Assembly (NCBI RefSeq): GCF_001039355.2
Contig: NW_019775687.1
Location: 100,122-164,121 of the forward strand
From: Lingula anatina
Taxonomy: Eukaryota; Brachiopoda; Lingulata; Lingulida; Lingulidae
Length of the DNA stretch: 64,000 bases
Direction: 5' to 3'
Shown here: positions 38,014-50,000 of the stretch, piece by piece
How the letters are laid out: every line of letters begins with the position of its first letter
How positions within the stretch are numbered: position 1 is the first letter of the stretch
Made by a program: the position numbers and the translations under genes
The notes under the pieces: model-generated
What the model saw: the letters and a program-made list of their open reading frames with translations, nothing else
The model's database searches: none
Told to the model about the DNA's origin: nothing

Positions 38014-41000
38014 ATGATGGCTTACTTACCAAATGATGAGAGGAAAATCGACCACCTTGAATCTCTGGAGGCGGACTCATACCAGAGAAGCGTTTCGATC
38101 TTTACAGAATGTTCTGATACAGATTTTGAGGAACTTGAAATACCAGACACAGCAGATATTAACTTGGACGAAGGAGATGACGACGATGGTAATTATAACT
38201 GAGAATGGTTTTATCAGACTGACTGAGATCTTTCATCCTTTAACTTACATATGTAATGTGGGATTTCCTCTTTATTTTGTGAAAAAGAGAGTGAAGAAAG
38301 TTACTAGATTTGCATAATGTAATATAAGACATTTTGTGTAATAGTTGATATCATTATGAAAAATAATTTTTAAAAAATTGTAACACATTTAAGTTTTTCT
38401 TCAGGCCTTCCAATTATTCCATTCAGCTCACTGTATAGAAAAGACTTGGAAACAAATTTTCGCAGAAAATATTTCATACCTAAAACCAAGATAACTGTCA
38501 CGATCACAGATTATGAAAGAAAAATCCACAAAATACTCAGCCCATATGTGTAAGTTTTCATCTAATGTGGTTGTGTTTTAGTTGTGTTAATATGTGTTTA
38601 ACATGTTTTTTTTTTTGTACAATATTTACTCTTATGTTACATGAATACTAGTAAGAGGGTGAACATTGCAACATCATTTTACATTTAACTATTGACAGTT
38701 GACACATTTTAAGGAAATTTATTAAAGAGCACAAAATTTGGTATGACTTTGGTATATCTTAAATCTAAGTTCTTGAAAAACAGTAATGTTAATTGCTAAC
38801 CTGCAAATGAACAAAATGTGAGAAGCATTTATCAATCAGCGTAGAGGCTAAAATACTCTTGGCCAAAGATAAAGTGTGTGTTCATAATTCACATGTGCAT
38901 AACCTATAAAAATTCTTCATCATTTGACATATATAATGCAAGAACATAAACACAAGGTTATTTTGGAAGGGAATGTCCTTTTTCAGTTTTAATCATGCAT
39001 TTACAGTTACATCATCAAACTGACTCATGGCTTACACAGTTGGTCAGTAAGGAGAAGATACAAGCATTTTGAGGAGCTTCATAGGCATCTGATGGTTTTC
39101 AAAGCTAAATTGAACATTCCTTTGCCAAACAAAGAGTAAGTAATCCCAGAAATCATCACTATTGACTTTTGCTGCACAGATAGCAGTAATGAAACATGCT
39201 TCATTGAACATTATATATAAAAAAAAGCCAGTTTAAGAACATAACATGTTCCATGCTTTCACTGACCAAATTAAAAAGGTAAAAGGGGCTAGGGTAACCA
39301 AGGTATGTCTGTCCTTTTATATCCTCTTACAACCAAATTTAGAAAATTAACTTATACCCAGAGCATGACACAATATAGTTAAAACCCAGTGAGTGTGGCA
39401 ACCTCTTCGATAAAAATTATACCTCACTCCCAAATCTGCTTTATTATTATTGATTTTTGGATTATTTTTGAAGTGGCTTTTGTAACATGATATTGATGGG
39501 CAGGTAGTAGCCACAGCAGTCCAGGTAATTAGTGGTCTATAAATTGATTTATCTTGAGGAGATAGCATGTATTGGCATGCTATTCAGATATCAGGCAGGT
39601 GGATGGGGGGGGGGGGGTAGTTTTTAGCATATCACCCTGAGTTTTTAAAATTGCCTAAAAGAGACTGTTCTCTGTATAAACATGCCATGGTGACAGCCAG
39701 TTTATCTTGTGGAGAAGAGTTGGTTCATGGTTTTAACTCAGGGTGGAGCATACTGGCTTTGCTGCAAACTTTGTTCTGATAATTATGTAAGAAGATGTTG
39801 TTCGTTTTGATTTAAACTTTGTTTGGATATCTTATTTAGATAGCTTTTATACCCTTGTTTGTATTGATACCGTCGCTGTGATGATGATCATAACTGTACC
39901 AATATATTGATGATACAACAAATATCATAGTGTAGATAATTATAATTGATTATGTTGTGTTTACATTATTTGTGCTAATAGAATTTTAAAAGAGTAATAA
40001 CTCGAACTATATTGTGACAGTCATTTTTGTTCTAAGCAATATTATTGAAAAGTTCTTACAAGATATTCAGGACTATGAGGATAACATACAACATGCATGA
40101 CATGAACAGTCTTTAATAAGGGGTTTTCAGGTGGTAAATAGCATGGTATTTAAGAAGCTGTGCTATTCTGTCAGACAGGGAATTCCTTTTCCCCATATTT
40201 ATTGTATCTAGTACAGCCTGTTACTGTCAGAAGTATAGCTTTCTTCATGTGATGTACAGACTCAGTAAATAGTTTGTGGGAAGTTATTTATTGCAGTTAT
40301 CTAAAATAGACAGTGCTTATGGGCTTTTCATGTTTAAAGTAAGAAAATGAAAAATATTTGAAATATCCTTTCACCCAAATTACCTATGGTTGATGTACAG
40401 GGCTTGTTAAGTCACAACATTTTATTAATGGAACAAGAAAATGTTTATGTTGCTCATCAGTTCCTTTTTGCAGCTGTTTATAATCATCCTCTATCTTAAA
40501 AGGCATCATTACCTGGTAACTGTAGCACTGGCTATCTGTGAGAGGTAGACAGAACTGGGGTTATCAAGGTTGGGCAGTGTTGTTTTTCTATTAGAAAGGG
40601 TCAATTTGATCATTATAAAGGAGTGGTGCAGGTCAGAAGCTTTGGTAATCATTTGTATCACTCTTTTTATGTTATACATAGGTGAAACTGCATAGTGAAT
40701 GTCCATCAGAGCAAAACACACCTGTGTATTGTAACAGAATGACCTCAGCCAATATCATTATATTGTAAACCTGAGATAACCTTAGCATTATTTGACGTTT
40801 GCCAAGTACGTAGCCAAGTGTAATTGGACCTGAAAAAACTCTGTATTTAAGAAAAATTAATGTGAACCTGCATTTCCATAGTCAACCTGAATATTATCTG
40901 AAAGATTTGAAGATTTTGTTTGCTTGATGGGATACACATGCTGCAAGCCCAGTTATTTATCATATCAGTCTGGCTATAGCAGAACAGGGGGAATGAAGAC

Positions 41001-44000
41001 ACATAACTGACTGCAATAGATAAGATGACCATGTTGACTTGTCATTACTTCACTGTCAACTGGTCACTAGGCCAGTATACAGTGCTATGTGTACTAGGTG
41101 ACCTGTTCAAGTCATATAAAAGCCACAGGTACCCCACTATATTCTGCAAATGTGTAAGAATATTATATTAAGCAACGCAGGTTTGCATTAGTACATAAAT
41201 ATTGCCAATTTTTTTTCAACTCTGAGAGGATAGAATTATAGTTAAATATATACCATCTCTGAATAAACTTTTTTGTTACATAGGGGTATTGGTCTATAAG
41301 CAGAACTGTGAAATAATATAAGGTATCCTATCAAAAGATACCAACATCAAACCAGCTCAATTTTTTATCTTTGATTAATGCTTGCACAGTGTAGGCCACT
41401 GTAGGGGTATAAATGCATGCGCTACTGATAATGGGATTATGTAGTACACTTTTCAGTCTTAGGCCCCATTCAGAATGGATGATCTGATCACTTACTAATC
41501 TGCTGTACTGTAGCTGCAGGGACCTAGCAATTAAACCTCAGAGCAGACATTTTATCCATTTAATGGCGCATGTGGAGTCAGGGAGACCATCAGAAATCAG
41601 CAGCATCACTTTTGAACTGTGGTCGGCCATATTTAGTTGGCAGATCAGTAAGTATTCGGATCATCCATTCTGAATGGGGCCTTAGTGCTGATAATGGTGT
41701 GTCAATATGCAGACCCATTTAGTAGTGTTATTTGCCAGATAGAAACACCAATAAAAATTATCCAGGTGAGGGATTTCATTGATGTTATCCTTACCAGACA
41801 CTTTCATCACTCGCTCTATATATCCACTCTTTTAGACATCAGGAACAGAGAAAAAAGAAGCGATTTTTACCAAGATTCCCAAAGTCACCTGATGCATTCA
41901 TTACTGAGGATAGACTTAATAGACGGATGGTAAGAATTTTTTTTGCACTCTAATCAAAAATTAATGTTGGCCATATATGTATTGGTGAATGCAGAAAGTA
42001 TATCATTTTGATCTGAAAATTATATTTTTTGTGATGAATTTTCAATGATTTAAGAAATCTCTGTTGCAAGTTTTTTTAAACTTAGAATTTTGGGCAATTT
42101 AAACCTTTGGTAAAATGGCATACATGTAATTCTTAAATACAAACCTTTTTTCTTGCAGAAACTTCTCCAAAATTATCTCCAAAATGTGCTCAACTCATCT
42201 GTCTACAGAAACCATCCAGAAACTGTAAGTACACCAGGTTTTGTTAGACCATTAAATATTTTTTATGTGACTATGACTTCCATCCATCATAATTATTCAC
42301 TCTCATGTTAGTAAAAAAACTTCTTAATTTAAAATCATCAACTTTAAATAAACTTTGTTATTGATGATTTGTCAACTTTTTACTTTTTATCCCTTTATAT
42401 CTTTGAATATTCCTATTTTTAGTTAGCATTCCTAAATGTCTCAAGGCTCTCGTTTGTATACAACCTTGGGCGCAAACTCCGAGAAGGAAGTGTGCTAAAA
42501 AGAGCAGGTGGGCGCAGGGCAGGCACAGGTTGTTTTGGGTTGTCATCAAAACTGAAAACGGGAAGATGGTCAAAAAGGTCAGTTTCACAGCTATATGTAC
42601 CAGAATTGCACAAAATTTAAATTATTGACAGTCAAAAATTTCTGAATTGATCTTTTTAATGTTTTCTTTGAGTTTCTTGACAAATAATAGTCTTGTGAAA
42701 GTAGCTTTTACTAGAAAAAATTGAACCAGACAAAAGATTTATTTGGTCTAAAGAAGTAAATGTCATTTATGTAAGATTTTGGCAAGATTTGGGAAATCTT
42801 TTTAGAATTTGATATGTGACATGAAATGACACAGTTTGACAATTGGGGTAGATATGAGCATCACTTGCTTATAACTGGTAGTTATGAAGTTGTCAGCACA
42901 GCTTGCCTTACTTCCATCATGTACATTTGATGCCTATTTTCAGTTTATTTTGTACTTTTAGGTGGCTTGTTCTGAAGGACACTTTTGTAGCCTACATCAG
43001 CAGCAGTGGACGTCTTGGTGATGTCATGTTGATAGATGATGAGTTTGATGTTGGATATGGTCTCATTGACACTGGGATACATCATGGTCTCATAGTGTCC
43101 AATTTGACTAGGTAAAGAGTTAAACACAAGTTATAATTCACATTTATAGCAGGTGTTTTGGAAAAAACTTTTCTTGATTACACTGACTGTACAAAATCAA
43201 ATTATAGTGGAAGAGGATCTTGCTAGATGAGAGGTGTTTTTTATTTTTTATTTTGGTAGAAGTGTAACTCATCGAATAAATCAAATTGTTAATTCATGTT
43301 TGCAGGCGCCTCATGCTGAAATGTAAGACCCACAACAAAGCCAAGGAATGGTATGATGCTGTTTCAGATGTCATAAAGACCACAGCAGATGACTTCACCA
43401 CTGAGAACCGCTATTTATCTTATGCGCCTGTTAGAGAAGATGCATTTGCCAACTGGTATGTATATTTAAGCATCAGCATTTTCTTTATTTTGAGAAGTTA
43501 AGGATTTTCTTTTGGTAACTGTGGTTGAGGTTGTATTGATTTAATTTAATTTTAATATTTTATAGATAAGATGAGTTGATCTGCTTCATCATTTCTTACA
43601 GGTTTGTTGATGGAGACTCTTATTTTTATGCAGTGTCCCTTGCTCTGGAAAGTGCAAAAGAGGAAATTTTCATCACAGACTGGTGGTAGGATAAATACTT
43701 CAGACAATTAAATGAAAATGATTTTATATTAATGAAAGATATTTATTTATATATGATTTTGAATGCAAAAAGAAAAAAAAATGGAATTTGTTGTCTTTTT
43801 TATGTCATAATTATAGTGTTTTTGCCCAATGGTGTGATCAGGAAATATATGAGTAAGTAACAGTGTAACATTTACTGTTGTGTTTCATTTGGGATGAAAC
43901 CTGTTCCAGGTTGAGTCCAGAGATTCTGTTACGACGTACTATTGGTGAAGGTCCAAAATGGCAACTGGTGGATACTTTGAGAAGAAAAGCAGTAAGTTAT

Positions 44001-47000
44001 CTTTTTAAGAGTATTCAGATATCTGAAGGATTTGAATGTACCATGGCCCTTAGGAGCCTACGCGTGCATCTTTTAGACGCCCCTTTACATGCGAAAACGA
44101 CAAGGCCTATGCCGAGTTCGTCTTTTACTACAGAGCTTTGAGAGCCGAAAATGACATGGCTGTGTCTCTTTCGCCACTTACTGAACTCCACAGATGCGAG
44201 ATTGACACGACCCTTGTCGCGTTCGTCTCTCAAATGACACTGTTATAAAACATGAAATAGGCACAACGTGTGATTTTCGCAGCTGAATAAGTAGACCCTT
44301 ATAAACGAAGTTGACGTAACTTGAGAGTCATGTCGCTTTCAACTCTTACAAACCTCCAACAATCTCCACACAGACGCGCGACATGTACTATTGGACATGG
44401 GTCAGTTGAAATCCTATTAACCTAAAGGGCTCATGTTACTTTCAGCCAACTCTTATATGTCAAATCCAATTAATTTGAAACAGTGTTGTGCTGTCCCAAA
44501 ACATTTTTGAACCCCATCATAATTTAGTGCTATTTAGATAACAGTGTGGCTAATTGCTTGTAATAATTATATGGCCTCATATTTTTATTTTCAAGGATTC
44601 AAATATAAAGGGTTTTAAGACGGTCCTTCTGTTTCAAATTAATTGGCTGAAAGTAACATGAGCCATTTAGGTTAATGTCGCTTTCAACTGACCCATGTCC
44701 AATAGTACATGTCGCGCGCGTCTGTGTGGAGATAGATTTTGTTGGAGGTTTGTAAAAGTTGAAAGCGACATGACTCTAAGGTCACGTCAACTTCGTTTAT
44801 AAGGGTCTACTTATTCAGCTGCGAAAATCACACGTAATGCCTATTTCATGTTTTATAACAGTGTCTTTTGAGAGACAAACGCGACATGGGTCGTGTCAAT
44901 CTCGCATCTCTGGAGTTCAGTAAGTGGCGAAAGAGACACAGCCATGCCATTTTCGGCTCTCAAAGCTCTGTAGTAAAAGACGAACTCGGCATAGGCCTTG
45001 TCGTTTTCGCATGTAAAGGGGCGTCTAAAAGACGCACGCGTAGGCTCCTATGGGCCATGGTATGAATGCTCATGTGTCTGCTTTTAATTGAATAATGATA
45101 AAGTAAGTGAAATTTTTGAACTTTTAAGATTTTGGAATTTGATTGAATCCACTGGAGTTTTAGACCCCATTCCCATAGATTTTAGATCGATCTATCCCTG
45201 TGGGGAGTCTCACTAGATTACTGTCAGCTTAGCCGGCTTAAGCGTCTGTCCCGCCTACTAAAAGCTGTAAGGGGGTAATTAACTATGGTGCGCTCGGCTA
45301 GTGAGCCAACATTAATTTTTAATTAGAGTGCAAAAAAAATTCCTTACCATCCGTCTATTAAGGATGCAATTAACAGTAAATGGCCAAAATGTGGGTGTTT
45401 TTCTGAATTTGTCAGTAGTAAATAGATGAAATAACAACTACATATCAGCCTATCTTAAAATAATGGAAGTTTACAAATAAACCCGTAATTTTAGCCTAAT
45501 TACTGATTTACCCCTGTGGTAGCGTGTGTGAGTTTTAAAGTAGGTCACACTTGTTCATATATGTGTTTGATTGGCAGCTCCACTGTGCAGCTGTATATTT
45601 CCCGTACTAGATTGCTGCTAAGCCTTTCACATTCTGTGAGTAACCTCCCGCTTTCACTTGCCAAACAATACTTTTCATTTTGAATTTATCAGTGAACTTA
45701 ATTCTGACGATCTACTAAAGCTCTAAAAAGCAGACATATAGATGAGACGTATATGGGCAAAGGCACTCCCCCTAGGTGTCACGTGGTGAAGAAGGCTGAC
45801 CTCACGACTAACATGGTGGCTGCTGTCAATGCATGGAGGGGGCCTCCTGTTGAAAATGTTCAATAATAATGTTGAAAATGGATGAAAGACATAGTGACAG
45901 TTACATAGGCAGTGAGTAGAGGGTTAGATCTAAGGTTTGTCTGAAAATGTGTGTCTGGGATTTCATAACATCAGCTCTGTTTTCAACTTACGTGTGCTTT
46001 AGTTAGGCTAGGGGGTTGCATTGAACTGGAAAACAGGTTTATTTTGATATCTCTGCTAATTTAACACATATCGCTAATTTCAGGCGCATTCTTGTTGATC
46101 CCATTTCAGGCGCATTCTTGTTAATCCCAGTGAGGGCTCACGAGGCAAGCTGTCTACACATGTCCATTTGTAGTGGACTTCTAGTTTTAAAGGTGTAAAG
46201 ATCATGTTGAGCACACCTATTAAGCATAATATCTCATTACGTAACGATAACATAATAAAATAAGGATATGAAATGAAAAGCTGTTGAAATAAGCTTTCTA
46301 TTGATATGTAACATGTTGGTATATCTTGGCCGGTTTAGAAGATAGCTACCCCTGTTAATTGCTACCTTAAGTCTATCCTCAGTAATGAATGCATCAGGTG
46401 ACTTTGGGAATCTTGGTAAAAATTGCTTCTTTTTTTCTCTGTTCCTGATGTCTAAAGGAGTGGATATATTAACTGTCTGTTCCGCCTACTAAAAGCTGTA
46501 AGGGGGTAATTAACTATGGTGTGCGCTCGGCTGACTGCAATTTAGCGTGAACCCCCAGGGAGTTAGGTCGATCTAAATCTTAAACTCTGGATCGATCTAA
46601 ATCTCTGGGAATACACCCTTAATCAGTGTTTTTTCTTGAACAATATTAGTATTTCAAATAGGTGAACCATATTCAGTGTAAAAAATTGAAATATTCACAA
46701 ACTCACTTTCACTAGGTTCAAGGGGTGAAAATCTTTGTTCTGTTGTATAAAGAAGTGGAACTGGCTTTGGGAATCAACAGCCTGTACAGCAAACAAGTCC
46801 TGGTTAAAGAATTGGGTGACAATGTCAAGGTTTGTCTTCATCTGCTTGATATAGTGATTTTTCAACCAGTAGCATTAAAAGCATTCTGATATCCAATTTT
46901 TTTTGTCTGTTATAAATAGTAAAGAATTAGATTGGAAGATCATGATTATGTGTACTTAAACCATATTCTGTTTTAGTATCTAAATGGGTAAAATACATAA

Positions 47001-50000
47001 TAAGGTAGTCAAATTCAGCTTCATCGCACCAAACTTGAAATCTATATTCATTCTGCATTTTCAGGGTTCATTGTTACTCTCTGGGAAAGACATACCCATG
47101 AGTATAGTATGAAATGATATTTGTAGTGCACTAAATCTCACATCTCTTTTTATACATTTTTTTTTTTTTTTTTGATACTCACTCTCTCACTAAATATTTG
47201 TGAGCTCACTCTCTCACTAAATATTTGTTAATATTGTGACTCCAGGTACTTCGTCACCCTGACCATGTTCCTGGGGGTGTTCTGCTGTGGGCTCACCATG
47301 AGAAGATAGTGGTAGTGGACCAAAGGATTGCATTTGTTGGAGGACTAGACCTATGTTATGGCCGCTGGGATGATGATTGTCACAGGTATGATAGATAGTG
47401 CTTGTGGTAATATGATTTAAGGGAATCTGTAAAGAAAAATGTAGTTATTAGGCACAATTTTCTAAATGTTTTGTAGCAGTTTGAGATAAATATCTGTATA
47501 CCAGTGGTCATTGAAACTGGTTATATGTGTAATTATGATCATTAAGATTTTTAATGAACAAATGACATGACCTGGTATTTGGTGGGTGGGGGGGGGGGGG
47601 GGAATGGAAAAATAAATAAATGTTGTGGGAAACAGCATTACAAAATTTGGAGCATGGACTCAGTTGTGAACTATATTCACTTCCTTCAGCAACACGGCCT
47701 TGTGTTCCATCCATTTCCTTTTTATTTACAGATTAACAGATGTTGGTTCTGTGAGCCTGTCATGCAGTGAGGAGCCCGAGACTGCCTCGCCTACCCCACC
47801 TATATCTTGGATGCCACCCCATGCTGCCCCAGTATGCCCCATCAACAACAACAACAAAGAGGATATGTGTCCTATTGATCTTGTACTGATGGAGACTGTG
47901 ACTGAGAATGAAGATGTGTTTGATGAAGTAGATAGCTCTGATAAAGTAAGAAAGGATTGTGTCGTTGTCTTAAAGGGATAATAACTCTTCGTTTCGGCCA
48001 AAAAATTAATTTTCTTGGAGTAAACAACAATTTTCCCATACTTACCAATGGTTAATGAATCCATTTTTACATTCAAAGTTAGTCCCTGGTTTTTTTCTAA
48101 AAAGTTTGGTTTTTTGTTAAAATCTCTTAAGAGATTTTAACAGAGTATAGTCATCAATGGAGGTAACATGGTCTAAAGACAAGCTCAGATATCAGAAAAA
48201 ATAGCTGTAACTGCCGTTATTGTGGTAAAACAGAATATATTATATTTCTATGAGTTGTTCACAATGTTTTTATTGTGAAATATAGATCTCATACGAAGAG
48301 TTATTATCCCTTTAAGCTAAACATTATAAATTTTTTTAATTAAAGGTACTTCTGTTAGTAAATTCATTCTTATTATTTATCAAAATCATGATAAGCTAAT
48401 TTTTTTAAAGTTAGGTATATAATCTAACTTTCTGTATGAGACATTTCTTTTCATTTAAAAAATACATTTGAAAAGTTACAATTTTATCTCTCACTTTTCT
48501 CAGTTCAAGGACATCCCATTTATTGATGAAGCTGAAACAGTGAAAGAGTCACACAAGGAGAAAAAAGAGGGCGTTCATCCAAGTAGGAGTCCAAAAAAAC
48601 CTACAGTGATGGTGCCTGTCAATAAACCTCCAAACCCCCCCAAAGCTCCAATAGGGATAAAAAGAGGAGTCTCAGCACTGAGTGATATCTCAGAAAAAAG
48701 TGAGACAGGCAGTGATGAAATCAGTAATGCAGATGTCCAAGTTTCAGCAGTTGGGACTGATTCTAATGGAGAATGTAACAAGGATGAAACTAGGGAAAAC
48801 AGAGAAGCTGTCTCCGACAAAGAATTAAAACAAATGGGAAAAGAAAATGTCTTTTTTCCTTCTCGGAGTACAAACACAACAGCTTTTAGTGATATTGTTC
48901 AACGATTAATGATTCACAAAAATAGACTACAAGAGACATTTCCAGAGGAAACAAAAAATGCAATTACTGTGGATGCTGTGATAGAGCCAGTACAGGAAGA
49001 TGGAGGAAAAGGATCTGTAGATCCCGCAATTGCACCTGATCCAAATGACTCAAATCAGATTGGAAAGTTTGAGAGCTTAGCAGTGCCTGAAGATGACTCT
49101 ACTGTCCAAGATGAGATTGATAAGAATCAGAACATATTCATGCCAACCGAAGAGGCTGACATTGGATTGACAGGAAAATATAAAGTTTCTAAAGTAGAAT
49201 TAGATGACGGAAATCAGCTTCCTGAGACCAGATCAAAAGAACTTCAGAATATGAAAATTGTGAACAACAATGATGACGGATTAATAGAAACACCAAAAAA
49301 AGCTGCTGGAAAAGAAACAGTTGAGAGTGACCCTGTTGAGAGCCAGAAAATACTTTCTTTATCACCTAAAAGTAATAGAAAAAAGAGCGCCCTGAAATCT
49401 CCCAGCCCCATCAGTACACCTAAAACTGAGAGAAAGGAAACAACAATAAAGAAAAGTGAAGTAACCTTCACTGATGACCTGGAGAAGAATGAATTAACAC
49501 CTAGAGCATCCCCAGCCACTCAGAAGAAAAAGAAAGATGTAGCAAAATCAAAGCAAAATAAAACAAAAAAAGATGGGCAGCTTTTATTGCAAATAGATAG
49601 CGATAGATCTTCATTTGACTCTACAGTGGAACCGAAAACAAAAGACAAGAAATACAAAAAGAAAGAAAAGAAAACAAAATATAAGAAAAAAGATGACATG
49701 GAAAGTAAATCATTAGAACATCTGGATGAATCAGATGGGCTCTTGCACCAAAAGATTGAAGGTGTGAAGGGTTCAGCTCAAATAGATACTGACGTGTCTT
49801 CATTTGACTCAGCAGTAGAACGACAAACAAAAGACAAGAAATACAAAAGGAAAGACAAGAAAAGAAAAAAGAAGAAAAAAGATCACAAAGAAAGCAAATC
49901 ATTAGAACATCTGGATGAATCAGATGGACTTTTGCAGGCAAGGTATGAAGTATGTGAATCTGATTCGCAAGAAAACTCCACACCAGAGCCAAAAAGAAAG

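Larger units (their letters stand above)
45163..46618. mobile_element. Harbinger-type MITE carrying an antisense PLD exon copy and a nested TTAA element
   Basis: Flanked by TTA on both sides (45160-45162, 46619-46621). The ends are related inverted repeats (GACCCCATTCCCATAGATTT against GGGTGTATTCCCAGAGATTT), both continuing into AGATCGATC. It is the same family as 17977-18191. A 3 bp TWA target duplication suits PIF/Harbinger. The body is interrupted: a ~56 bp MITE segment occurs twice (45244-45299 and 46475-46532), bracketing the inverted copy of PLD exon 4 with flanks, which is itself split by another element. Confidence 0.82.

Noticed and set aside
44868-45065. Arg/Lys-rich ORF (also mirrored at 44015-44233)
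   Set aside because: It lies in the two arms of the foldback element. The plus-strand version opens with a non-ATG codon, and no family is recognised.
49621-49992. Hydrophobic minus-strand ORFs opposite PLD exon 14
   Set aside because: They are antisense shadows of lysine-rich codons (AAA/AAG read as Phe/Leu).
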